Notes under the pieces: model-generated | What the model was told of the DNA's origin: nothing | What the model saw: the letters and a program-made list of their open reading frames with translations, nothing else | Databases searched by the model: none | NCBI GenBank assembly: GCA_020634855.1 | Contig: JACKAU010000012.1 | Coordinates: 260,987 to 324,986 of the forward strand | DNA length: 64,000 nucleotides | Direction: 5' to 3' | Source: Anaerolineales bacterium | GTDB taxonomy: Bacteria > Chloroflexota > Anaerolineae > 4572-78 > J111 | Part shown: positions 51,857 to 61,200 of the stretch, in pieces | Layout of the letters: each line of letters opens with the position of its first letter | Position numbering within the stretch: position 1 is the stretch's first letter | Program-made: the position numbers and the translations under genes

Positions 51857-52233
51857 TGTAACATAGCGACAACCCTAAATCAATTACCCGAATTCTTCCC
51901 CATTTTTCCAAATAACGCTTTGCAAACGGACGTACTCTCGATTTGGCCCGAATTTCGATGCCATCTGACGACAGACCGCCGACCGTTAACCGCCGAATTT
52001 CATCGAGTGCGCCTATTTTCGGCAGTCTACGGTCAGCGAGCGGCGGTCTATTGGCTTAACGTCGATTTCGGAGGCTGATATCGACCGAATTGAATGCGTG
52101 TCCGTTAGTGAGAAATAACGCTGAGTTAACGCGGCCATAGACGCTGTTATAACACCGGCTTGCTACACTGGTCTCAAATCAAAACAACATCACCTGACTT
52201 CGGTCGGAGACAATAATCAGAGGAGTTATTACA
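51857..52233. other. Intergenic with cruciform-like inverted repeat
   Basis: AGACCGCCG (51973-51981) pairs with CGGCGGTCT (52041-52049), and inner GCCGAA with TTCGGC (about 51993-52022), making a cruciform of about 78 bases. The small gene at 52234 follows. No other structure. Confidence 0.6.
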
Positions 52234-52428
52234 ATGAATAGTCCCATTACAAACTTTGAACTGGGTAAAATGCAGCACCGTGAATATGAAGCGGAAGCCA
52301 GCCGCTACTGGGGGCAAGCCGCATCTGATAGTGAACAGCCTACCGTATCGCGGAAGCACAAACTGGTTTTAGCCTTGAGTGGTATTGTAACGGCTATCTT
52401 ATTGATTGTTCAAATGCAAGGAGTTTAA
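52234..52428 (+). CDS. Small single-pass membrane protein
   Basis: 64 residues, GAGGAG upstream of ATG 52234. Hydrophilic N-terminus (about 1-40, with HREYEAEASRYWGQA), then one C-terminal membrane helix (LVLALSGIVTAILLIV). No known family. Strong ribosome binding site supports expression. Confidence 0.7.
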   Translation: MNSPITNFELGKMQHREYEAEASRYWGQAASDSEQPTVSRKHKLVLALSGIVTAILLIVQMQGV

Positions 52429-52436
52429 TCTTAGTA

Positions 52437-52503
52437 GGTCGGGTTGAGGTCCGAAACCCGACAAAAAATGGGCGGGGGGGTTGAGGAACGAGACTCAACC
52501 CCG
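52437..52503. repeat. GTCGGGT...ACCCGAC double hairpin repeat, copy 1
   Basis: GTCGGGT/ACCCGAC and GGTTGAG/CTCAACC hairpins in tandem. A diverged copy is at 54522-54598. Confidence 0.65.
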
Positions 52504-53904
52504 TTACGACTTCAAGATTAGCGGTAAAAACATCGTGTATCCATCGCCCAGATAGCGCAGTACGGCCATATCTCTTTTGCCGTCAGGCCCGTCGATGAAG
52601 CCGGCTACAACAATTTTGCCGTCAGGTTGGATGGCCGTACCTCGACCAATGTCATCCCGATTGGCGCTAACCGATGTGGTAATTATTCCTGTCCCGCCGA
52701 AGCCCGCGTCCAGGTTGCCGTCGCTGCGATACCTGACCACGGCTACATAGCTTTTACCGTTCTCAACGGCTACTCCTGCCGCGATAATTTTGCCGTCGGC
52801 TTGAATAGCCACGTCCGCCGCTGCCGCGCCCATCCCAATCGAAGTGGTCACGATGCCCGTGCCATTGAATGTGCTATCCAAATGCCCATTGGCCTGATAT
52901 CGGGCTATAATCATTACCGGTACCCCAGCATAGCTCTCTTCGCCGACAGCAACGATCTTGTTATCCTTTTGTATCGCCACCCCATAATAACTGGCGTCAT
53001 CCAGACCTGTTGATAATGAGGTGGTCACAATGCCGTTGCCGTTCAAAGTCATATCCAAAGTGCCGTTGCTCTGATACCGGGCCACCAGGTAATCGCTGCT
53101 GCTGCCGTCGGCCCAGACCCCGGCTACAACGATTTTGCCGTCAGCCTGAATCGCCAGGTCGTAGCCTTCGCTGCCTTTAGTGCCGATAGAAGTAGTGACC
53201 ACACCGCTCCCGCTAAAGCCGGTGTCTAACGTGCCGGTCACGGTGTAGCGCACCACCGCCAGATCCGAATTCACCTGGCCGGCCACAACCGGTTTGTTGT
53301 CCGGTTGGACGGCCACGGCATGCCCAAAAGCCTCCCCCCCGGCCAGCGAGGTCGTGACCACTCCGCTATTACCAAAGCCGAGATCGAGCTGCCCCTGACT
53401 CGTAAATCGAACGGTCGTCATCTGGAATGCGGTGGGGCTAACTTTGCCGGTGCCGGCTACCACAATTCTATTTTCCGTATCCAGCGCCACCAAATTCCCA
53501 ACCCCAGAACCGAGATCATCTACAGGAGATGTGGCGATCCCCCCGATACCGAAACCGGTATCTAAACTGCCGTCATCGTCGTAACGAACCACGGTCAATT
53601 TTTCCGGGTCGCTACGCCCGCCGACCAGGATTTTGCCATCCGGTTGGATAACAACCGCTGTGCCATAAATATCGGCATTCGTTAAGGAGGTTGTGACCAC
53701 CCCGGTCTGATTAAACGTGGCGTCAAGATCACCGGGTGAGTCGGCGAAAGCAACCGTAGACCAGACAAACGTCCAAAGAAGAGCGCAAACCAAACTCAAA
53801 GCGATGTTAAAAGACCGTAGGTTAGATAGTCCTTGAGAATCTATGATTAAATCCTTGCCAAAAAATGCCCTTGCCTTGACAGCCGTAAAAAGGTGCGATA
53901 TCAT
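52504..53904 (-). CDS. Secreted delta-60 repeat protein with FLPLILK tail
   Basis: 466 residues. The N-terminus is long; the hydrophobic signal segment is at about 33-53 (FNIALSLVCALLWTFVWSTVAFA). From residue 56 on, about seven delta-60 repeats follow, each with IQPDGKI(L/V)V(A/G)G and VVRY...DG.LD..F. These form a beta-propeller-like fold. Ends YTMFLPLILKS, the third tail of this kind in the window. Extracellular; function unknown. Confidence 0.88.
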   Translation of the reverse strand: MISHLFTAVKARAFFGKDLIIDSQGLSNLRSFNIALSLVCALLWTFVWSTVAFADSPGDLDATFNQTGVVTTSLTNADIYGTAVVIQPDGKILVGGRSDPEKLTVVRYDDDGSLDTGFGIGGIATSPVDDLGSGVGNLVALDTENRIVVAGTGKVSPTAFQMTTVRFTSQGQLDLGFGNSGVVTTSLAGGEAFGHAVAVQPDNKPVVAGQVNSDLAVVRYTVTGTLDTGFSGSGVVTTSIGTKGSEGYDLAIQADGKIVVAGVWADGSSSDYLVARYQSNGTLDMTLNGNGIVTTSLSTGLDDASYYGVAIQKDNKIVAVGEESYAGVPVMIIARYQANGHLDSTFNGTGIVTTSIGMGAAAADVAIQADGKIIAAGVAVENGKSYVAVVRYRSDGNLDAGFGGTGIITTSVSANRDDIGRGTAIQPDGKIVVAGFIDGPDGKRDMAVLRYLGDGYTMFLPLILKS

Positions 53905-53932
53905 TTAAACTGTAAGGTTGATTTTAGCTTTC

Positions 53933-53973
53933 ATATAAATACCCCGTGTGGACTCCGCGCGGGGTATTTATAT
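53933..53973. terminator. 14-bp perfect hairpin
   Basis: ATATAAATACCCCG (53933-53946) pairs with CGGGGTATTTATAT (53960-53973). It lies 19 bases downstream of the DinB-like gene stop on the minus strand; also T-rich on the plus side. Confidence 0.75.
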
Positions 53974-53991
53974 TTTACCCGAAATTGAGCT

Positions 53992-54471
53992 TCAATCCGG
54001 GCGCTGCTCGGCCAACAACTCTTCGAGCTGAACCCGATGCAGAATGGCATGCATCACCGCGTGTTCCAGCATCGCCTCCACACAATAGCGAGTGCCCCAA
54101 TTGGACGGATATTCCGGCCGAGCGAACCGCTCCTCCTCAACCTCTGCCAGGGGTAACTCCCAGCGCTCGATGAGGTGAGCCAGATAGCCGCCGGCCTCCC
54201 CCTCGATAACCTCCGGCGGCGGGGCGGGTTTGATGGCCGGGTCCGGCAGGTCCAACTGGCTGCACATCCAGACCATATAACGCCGAGCCGCTCCCATTAC
54301 GTGGTGTAACAACGTTTCCAAGGAAACATAACTGGGGTCGTCAGTTTCCGGCAGCGCTAAGCCAGCCGCTTGGGCCTGCTGCCACACCGCTAAAAACGCC
54401 TGCAAATATTGGCCGTGCAGATAGACCATCGTCCGCGCTGCCCCGAATTTATAGGGGGGTAATGGATTCAT
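53992..54471 (-). CDS. DinB-like protein
   Basis: 159 residues, AGGAAGGA upstream of ATG 54471. ETLLHHVMGAARRYMVWM and MLEHAVMHAILHRVQLEEL carry the three His of the DinB/YfiT fold. Distant from the DinB protein at 44982 (shared fold only). Possibly a thiol-dependent transferase. Stands alone. Confidence 0.8.
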   Translation of the reverse strand: MNPLPPYKFGAARTMVYLHGQYLQAFLAVWQQAQAAGLALPETDDPSYVSLETLLHHVMGAARRYMVWMCSQLDLPDPAIKPAPPPEVIEGEAGGYLAHLIERWELPLAEVEEERFARPEYPSNWGTRYCVEAMLEHAVMHAILHRVQLEELLAEQRPD

Positions 54472-54521
54472 GTTTTTATCCTTCCTTCATCATTCATCAA
54501 TCATCCTTGATTTTCAGGCGT

Positions 54522-54598
54522 AGGTCGGGTAGAGGTACAAAACCCGACACTGACGGGCGGGGGATGTTGGGTCGAGGGACGAGACCCAACCTACGCGA
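54522..54598. repeat. GTCGGGT...ACCCGAC double hairpin repeat, copy 2
   Basis: GTAGGTCGGGT...ACCCGAC and GTTGGGTCG...GAGACCCAAC hairpins; same layout as 52437-52503. The remainder of 54599-54850 holds no supported gene. Confidence 0.65.
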
Positions 54599-54850
54599 CT
54601 AACACCTGCATTTCAGCGGCGGCGACAGAATGCCCAACAATCAGAAGGCTGAAAGTGCCAAAATCAACCTCAACAACCGGCGAGTCCTGGCCGTCCGCTG
54701 CAAATGCCTTGGTGGGCGGCTACACCGGATTGAAGACACTACCGATTGCACAACCAACACCCTCAGTCATACGTTTTTACACAGTCTAATGCCTTGTCAG
54801 GCGACTCATACTGTGGCCTCCCATTCCTGCCAAGTGCATCCAGCACACAA

Positions 54851-55609
54851 CTAAGGTTTTTGCCCCCACGCACAGAAGCTTATGTCACTGACATATACCC
54901 ATGCCGGATCCCGGCTTTCAACATCCAAGCGAGCCACAAGGGAATTAACTTCTTCCTGGGTTGCAATGCCCGCGGAGATCACCCGAACCTCCATTAACTT
55001 CAGAAGCGTAGCCAGCGGATATTGCGTACCCTGACCTTGAATCACCGCTTCCGCGCGAATGCCCTCGAATCTGAGTCCGGCTTTTATCAATGTGGTTGGC
55101 AATCCAAACCCCATCGCAGTATTAGCCCCTTCCATTGTGAGCATCCTCCTAAGCCACTCCATCGCCTGATCATGCGCCGCTAGCGATGACGTCCGTCCCG
55201 GAACCATCGTCAAATCGCTCTCTTCAAACACAACCCATCCTCCAGGCCGTAACCATCTAGCCAGACGACGCAACACCTCCGCCGGATCCTGCAGATACAT
55301 CAACACCCTACGGCCAGCCAAGATATCAAACCCTTCTTGCTGAAACCCTTCAAGGCTCGACAAATCTCCGGTTATGTCCGCAAATATGAACTGAACATAC
55401 TCGATCCCTCGTTCCCTCAGGCGAGCCTGCGCCGTCGCCAATGCATTTTGATTGTGATCGATTGCTACGACAGCTCCGGACGAACCGACTAACTCGGCCA
55501 GAACCTCAGTAACCTCCCCGCCACCACAACCAATCTCAATAACGTGCATTCCCTGCTTGACGCCAGCATCAGAAAGGTATCGCCGGGTCGTCGTATTGTC
55601 GCGTTTCAT
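54851..55609 (-). CDS. SAM-dependent methyltransferase
   Basis: 252 residues, GGAGG just before ATG 55609. HVIEIGCGGGEVTEVLAEL is motif I, AVVAIDHNQNAL motif II, FADITGDLSSLEGF the adenine-binding region and LRPGGWVVFEES the post-strand segment. A class I fold of the UbiE/Met11 type. Substrate not predictable. Isolated. Confidence 0.88.
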   Translation of the reverse strand: MKRDNTTTRRYLSDAGVKQGMHVIEIGCGGGEVTEVLAELVGSSGAVVAIDHNQNALATAQARLRERGIEYVQFIFADITGDLSSLEGFQQEGFDILAGRRVLMYLQDPAEVLRRLARWLRPGGWVVFEESDLTMVPGRTSSLAAHDQAMEWLRRMLTMEGANTAMGFGLPTTLIKAGLRFEGIRAEAVIQGQGTQYPLATLLKLMEVRVISAGIATQEEVNSLVARLDVESRDPAWVYVSDISFCAWGQKP

Positions 55610-55938
55610 TCATCCTCCGTTTTCATCCAGTGTGTCGTCACTGAGCCGCCCAACGCTGAGTATCTGGAAAAGAATTTGGATATCTTTACACCAGCGTTTT
55701 CATTAGAAATGATTATCCATCAAACCTAATTCTTCCAACAGTTCAATAAGCCTATTATGACATAAACGGAAGCTAATATCAATAGGGGGCCAACGGCGCA
55801 AGTCGAAATCTGGAGGTGGGGGATCGGGAGTGGGGGATTGGGGGAGCAAGCGATTAGCCTGGCCTACCAGCGGAGTTGATCCTGAGCCTGCCGCAGGGGC
55901 ATCGAAATGGCATGAACGGCGAAAGTTACCCGTTACAA
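55610..55938. other. Intergenic, no supported gene
   Basis: Contains a G-rich run (55808-55845) and a TTGATCCTGAGCCTGCCGCA-type dispersed repeat (about 55876-55906). Confidence 0.45.
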
Positions 55939-56150
55939 ATCACCGTGATTCCTTGGCCTGTACTAAAAAAGGGTCACGAATCACCGTGATTCCTTAGCCT
56001 GTACTAAAAAAGGGTGGCGAATCACCGTGATTCCTTAGCCTGTGCTAAAAAAGGGTCACGAATCACGGTGATTCCTTGGCCTGTACTAAAAAAGGGTCAC
56101 GAATCACGGTCATTCCTTGGCCTATACTAAAAAAGGGTCACGAATCACCG
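55939..56150. repeat. 41-bp tandem array, five copies plus a partial
   Basis: ATCACCG/ATCACGG starts at 55939, 55980, 56021, 56062, 56103 and 56144: exact 41-base spacing. Each unit holds the palindrome AATCAC(C or G)GTGATT, whose centre base switches from C to G in copies 4-5, then CCTTGGCCTGTACTAAAAAA. No spacers, so not CRISPR. Possibly protein-binding iterons. Confidence 0.88.
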
Positions 56151-56252
56151 GACGAGATCGGGCCGTAAGTGATCTGCTGGCGGCGGCACAGGGTAGCCAT
56201 CTGGGCTTGACGACACGCTCGCCGCCATAGTTAATTCCAGTTGCCACCCAGC

Positions 56253-56350
56253 AGACCTGACAGGTTTTGGAGATACATTTCAGAGCAAAATTAGGGTAAT
56301 TCGGACTATTTGGCCGCGTATAGGCTCGTTTGAAAACCTGTCAGGTCTTG
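56253..56350. repeat. Hairpin element copy 1 (AGACCTGACAGGTTTT terminal inverted repeats)
   Basis: AGACCTGACAGGTTTT (56253-56268) faces AAAACCTGTCAGGTCTT (56334-56350). The interior is shared with 63765-63861 (CAATTTAGCCGC-like and GGCTCGTTTGAAAACC). MITE-like, no ORF. Confidence 0.75.
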
Positions 56351-56383
56351 TTCTCGGGAGGGACGGCCAGCCCGCCATGACCA

Positions 56384-58063
56384 TTAATGACAGCAATGGC
56401 TGTCTCGCCCCACGGCACAAAAACAAGAGGCGTTAATGTCTACATCAGCCCGCGCCAAGGCTAAATCAAGGCGGGTTTGCATCGCGGCGGCGGCCTCGTG
56501 TTGGCCTAGCTGCTGTAAGCAAGCCACATAGCCGTGCAAACTCCAGACATTGTCGGGGTGTTGCATGGGGCGATAGATCGTTTTATCCAAACCCAGATCA
56601 GCCCGATAAACGGCGGTTGCTTCCTCCACCCGTCCCTGCTCCAATAGCAAGGCTCCTAAGGCATGGCGGGTAGGCATCATCCAGCCCCACGGTTCCGCAT
56701 ATTGCAAATGGTCATCCAGATAAACGGCTTGACGCAAATAGTCAAAAGCCACCTCATAGTTACCCTGGTGGTATTCAATCTCACCATTCATCATCGCCGC
56801 GGCTACTTCCAGAATATCGACGCAGGTATTGTTAAAAATGTAGCGATGGTCCGGTACATTGGCTTGCGCGGCTTTAAACGCCGCCCGTTCCACCTCCGCC
56901 GCCGCAAAATCACCCAGCGTGGCCGAGGCAATTCCTCGGGCATAGTGCAGCATCGCAGTTGTATTACAATAAAGCTCCTTATCTGGCGGAAACGGCTCCT
57001 CTAAAATCGCTGGCCATTGGCCAAAACGAATAAGCACATGGAGCTTCATCGACACCATGCCTTCTAAGGAATCGGCCATGGGCGGATTTTCGATCCGCAA
57101 AATCGCTTCGTGAGCTAAAGCCGCCATCTGGTTGGTCGCTGCCAGGGCTGTTTTGTATTGCCCTAACAGCATGGCCGCATAAACTTTGAAGTGAATGTTA
57201 TGGGCCCGATAAAAGGTATACTCATTCATCTCGCCATCGCGCACTAAGAATTTGTTATCGACCGCGATGGCATTATTATTGGCAACCACCGCATCATAGT
57301 AATGCCCACACAAAATATCAATATGAGATGGCATATGCTTCAGATGACCGGCATCCGGCGCCAACTGGCGCAAGATATCGGCCGCCGACAACGCTTTTTC
57401 CGGGTGGGACGACATCTCCATAACGTGGACATACAGGTGGAGCAAGGCCGGATGCGGCGCTGCTCCGGTGGCTTCAACCTGCCCCAAGGCCCGTTCCAGC
57501 ACCGTGATCGCTTCCTCGGTGCTGGCGCCCTCGGCCGGCTGACCCGTTTTGAGATCCCATAGCTGCCACGGGGTACGATTCATCAAGGCTTCGGCGAAAA
57601 GGGCCGCCACATCCCAATCGTCGGGATAGGTTTGATACACCAACCGCATCGCGTCGGCATAGTCGTCATTCCAACCGATTAACACCGCCTCCTCATGAAC
57701 CCCTTCGGCCTGAAAGCGCTTTTCAATGGCTCGAATGAGATCGGCTTCCACGGCGGTGACCTTATCCAGATGCGTATACCCTTGATGAATGGCTTCCCGC
57801 GCCTGGGCCATCGCCTGCGCAATCATCTCGGGCGAAAAGACGTTCCATTCTTTGTTATAGTTACAGCCCACGCCATAAGCAATACCCCAGTAGGCCATCA
57901 CACAAGTCGGATCAATGACGACCGCTTTCTGGAAACAGTCCACGGCCGCTTCAAAGTTGTAGCCATAGGTCCACATCAACCCCCGATCAAACCACCGTTG
58001 GGCTTCGGCTGATGGGGTCGTTATCTGACGTGAATAATCTCCCAGATCGTAATAGTCGCTCAT
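56384..58063 (-). CDS. TPR-containing protein with conserved His and a C-terminal Cys cluster
   Basis: 559 residues, GAGGGATAA upstream of ATG 58063. Helical repeats throughout; HLYVHVMEMSSHPEKAL, HLKHMPSHIDI and YRAHNIHF hold clustered His that suggest a metal site, and the C-terminus ends ASCFCAVG...HCCH. The family is widespread in bacteria with unknown function. No signal peptide. Diverges from the 17-codon ORF at 58108. Confidence 0.82.
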   Translation of the reverse strand: MSDYYDLGDYSRQITTPSAEAQRWFDRGLMWTYGYNFEAAVDCFQKAVVIDPTCVMAYWGIAYGVGCNYNKEWNVFSPEMIAQAMAQAREAIHQGYTHLDKVTAVEADLIRAIEKRFQAEGVHEEAVLIGWNDDYADAMRLVYQTYPDDWDVAALFAEALMNRTPWQLWDLKTGQPAEGASTEEAITVLERALGQVEATGAAPHPALLHLYVHVMEMSSHPEKALSAADILRQLAPDAGHLKHMPSHIDILCGHYYDAVVANNNAIAVDNKFLVRDGEMNEYTFYRAHNIHFKVYAAMLLGQYKTALAATNQMAALAHEAILRIENPPMADSLEGMVSMKLHVLIRFGQWPAILEEPFPPDKELYCNTTAMLHYARGIASATLGDFAAAEVERAAFKAAQANVPDHRYIFNNTCVDILEVAAAMMNGEIEYHQGNYEVAFDYLRQAVYLDDHLQYAEPWGWMMPTRHALGALLLEQGRVEEATAVYRADLGLDKTIYRPMQHPDNVWSLHGYVACLQQLGQHEAAAAMQTRLDLALARADVDINASCFCAVGRDSHCCH

Positions 58064-58107
58064 ATGATTTATCCCTCTTTAATTTGTTACAGAAAGGAGA
58101 AGCTATT

Positions 58108-58161
58108 ATGTCTCAAAAGATTTTACAAATCAATTTTACTTTACTCACCCTGGTAGCATAG
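58108..58161 (+). CDS. 17-codon ORF with strong ribosome binding site
   Basis: ATG 58108 to TAG 58159-58161, with AAAGGAG 8 bases upstream. The peptide begins MSQKILQINF and ends TLLTLVA, half hydrophobic. A strong terminator starts 2 bases later. It could be a tiny membrane peptide, a leader ORF or fortuitous. Confidence 0.4.
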   Translation: MSQKILQINFTLLTLVA

Positions 58162-58162
58162 T

Positions 58163-58199
58163 AATAATAGGCCATTCCTCAGAGGAATGGCCTATTATT
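58163..58199. terminator. 17-bp hairpin terminator
   Basis: AATAATAGGCCATTCCT (58163-58179) pairs with AGGAATGGCCTATTATT (58183-58199) around a 3-base loop. Sits after the 17-codon ORF and 77 bases from the stop of the nuclease gene at 58276; could serve both. Confidence 0.8.
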
Positions 58200-58275
58200 T
58201 CAAGCGAAGTTTATTGATGGACTGTTGTTGGCCCAGTTCTCAATCTGAAAAACTTTGAGAAGGGCTAACCACACC

Positions 58276-61200
58276 CTAGAGAGCTTTGATGGCCTCGGTC
58301 CAGGCTTTCTTGTAATGTTGAAGAGCCTGGTCGAAATCACCGTTTGCTGTTTCCTGCGCCGCCTGCGCCATCTCTTCTTGAGCCTTGGCAATTCGACTAC
58401 TATCACCATTGCTGGTAATGGCTATATTTAGCGCAACCTGCGCCAACTGGCGGTCAGCCTCAACCAACTTGTCAATTGCAGGCTGGGCTGCCTCGGCAAA
58501 GGAGCCGGTCAAAACTTTTTGCAGTTCGTTCACGGCTTGCCGTTCGCGGTCAAAAACGTGATTGCCGGTTTGAGCGTCCAGCGTTGAGGCGGTGGCCCAC
58601 CAAGCCGGGTTTAGACTCTGGTCAACGCGCTCCATAGCCTTCTCAAAGCGTTTATCGGTGTTTTTATCGCCTGTGGGCAGCAGCGCCGCCAGATCATCCC
58701 GAGCCGCTTGCTTCAGATTAAGGGCCTGATCCAAGTCCAACCCTATCAGCACCGGGTCGTGGTCTGAGACACGATATTGGTCCGGGCTGTACAGATTCAC
58801 AATTTGGCCGGCACTCTTGAAGTTGACATTGTAATCAAGCACACTTGGCTCATCAGCATTGATATGCCACTCAGTGACCCCGACCACTTGGGGCGACAGT
58901 GAAGCTGATCCCAGCGCGTGATCAAGATAGCCCCATTGCCCATCAAAGACGTAGGAGTAAGCCTCACTCCCTCCAAATGACTCGATCAGGTTGGCGTAGT
59001 TGTTGGTGATGAGGGCCGTAATCGGGTCTTCTTTAGCATAGGAATTCAGATCGCCGATAATCAAGATGTCGCTGTCGCCGGTGCCGGTGGGATTTGAGGC
59101 CAGCCAGCCGGCCAGCAGGTTAGCGGCGTTGGTACGCACGCTATTACAATTACCCTGACCATCACCGGCATCCGGGATATCACAAGCGCTGCCTTTGCTC
59201 TTGAGATGGTTGACATCCACCACAAAACGGGCCCCGGTGCTGACCTGTTCAAAAGCCTGAGCCAGGGAAGGCCGGTTACGATCAGCCGAGTCGCCACCGG
59301 TAACAAAGGCAGTTGTATTCAAGGCTGCCGTAGCGCCCACCGGGATCACGCTGGCCGGTTTGTAGAGCAGCCCCACTTTAATGGCATCCGTCCCTAAAGC
59401 ATTGGTCTGCCCGGTCGCCGCATCGACATCAATAAAGGCGTAGGTCCCAGGGGCTGTCGCCTCATTGAGCCGGTCAACCAAAAATTGAATGGCGCTATCG
59501 GGGCCATAGCCATCATTTTCTATCTCAATGACGCCAATGACATCGGCCTGCAAGCCGAGGATAGCGGCCACCGTCTTGGGCCACTGGCGGTCAAACTCGG
59601 CCGCATCATCCGCCCCACGACAGTCGGCGGGGGGGCCGCCAACGCCGTCCGTGCAGTTATCAACCTCGTCAGAAAAACCATCGAACGTGTTGAAGAAGTT
59701 GAGTAAGTTGAGACCGGTCACTTTCAGGCTGCCGCCAACCGGTTCTGGCGCCGGAGGCCGGGGATTAGCCGGGGCAAAGGTGATGCTGCCGTTTAAGGCG
59801 TTGATGGGCCGCACCCGGTAAGCATTACCACTAGCGCTGTTACCGGCCCAGGTATAGGTCATAAGCCCGACAATGCCGGTAGCCGTATCGCCGCCGCGGA
59901 GGGTGTTACTGGCCGACAGCGGATTACCACCGAGACCAAACAAAATCGGGTCGGGGTTTTGGTCATTCAGCGCATCATCAATGATGATCCGATTAAGGTC
60001 ATTAGCGGCCTGGAGTGCCAGAGCCGGGGCGCCGGGGGCGGTCACGTTGGTTGGCTGGCTTAAGCGGCTATCGGCCGACATAACAACTTGACCAAAGCGC
60101 CCTAATTGGAAATGTTCGGTGACATACAACGTTTGAGGCAAGCGGACCAGCATCCCTTCGTACTGCTCGGCAAAATTGGCGGAGGGGAAAGGCAAGGTTA
60201 CATCGACCGGGGTTATGCTGGCCGTCTCGCCGCAGTCTACAATGGAGGTCACGTTGCTTAGCTGGGTTTGGCCCTGGAATTCGCCGGCTGTACCGGTTAC
60301 GCGCACCACCTGCCCCAGCGAAACATTATCGTTATTACCGTTGAAAACAAAGATACCATCTGAGGTGGCGGGGTTACCATCCCCGGAACGGTCTTGAAGG
60401 TAGAAGCCGCGCAGCGTTGGCTGACTGCCTTCATAATCACCCACGACCACACCCTCGGTGGAGACAATACCCGTAATCGCGGCATCTGGTCCACTGCCCT
60501 GGATATCGTAAATGGGGGTGAAGGCGGTGGTGCAAGGCGGGGCCGTGGTCGTAAAGGAAAAGGTGTAATCAGCCGCCATAGTATCGGGCGGATCCTCGGT
60601 ATCCTGATCGGTTACACTGGCCGCAATGACCTTGACCGTGCACAGGTCGCCGATGGCAAAATCAAGGTCCGGGTCTAATGTAAAGCTGATCGGACCCCCA
60701 CTAACAACGGCCGTATGAATGCCGCTCAAGGAACAGCTAATGTCAAACCAAGCGCCATTGACATTGACCGGTTCGCTGAAGGTGAGGTCAACATTAGCGG
60801 CCAGGGCTACGTCAATCGCGCCGTCGGCGGGCGTGGTCGTGGCCACACTGGGCGCGGCATCAAAACCAAAGCTGCTATTGCGGGGATTGGGTGAGCCGGT
60901 GGCAAAGTCAGCCGCGTTATTATTGGTATCGGTCGCGCCGTTGCCGGCCCGGATAGCGGCGGTAGTATTGCTCAACCCCGGCGCGGGCGTATTCCCTTCA
61001 GAGCAGTTGGCGCTGCCGTAGCCGACAAAATCCACAATATTGTCAGTGGGACAACTGCCGCTCAAGGCCGTGGTGATGCTCACCAGCGCCACCTTGCCGC
61101 TGGACCCACTCATCGAGATGTTACCCGTGGCATCGGGGGTGGGCAAGCCGGTCGTGCCGCCTGAGCCGGCGGCTTCCTGAACTAGATAATATTGGCCGGG

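Noticed and set aside
54599..54850. Possible integron attC-like site
   Set aside because: Some GCCCAACAA-like motifs but no core-site pair or ORF cassette structure.
55544..55729. 61-codon plus-strand frame
   Set aside because: Antisense to the methyltransferase start; no independent support.
55939..56150. Possible CRISPR array
   Set aside because: Units are contiguous with no unique spacers and no cas genes nearby.
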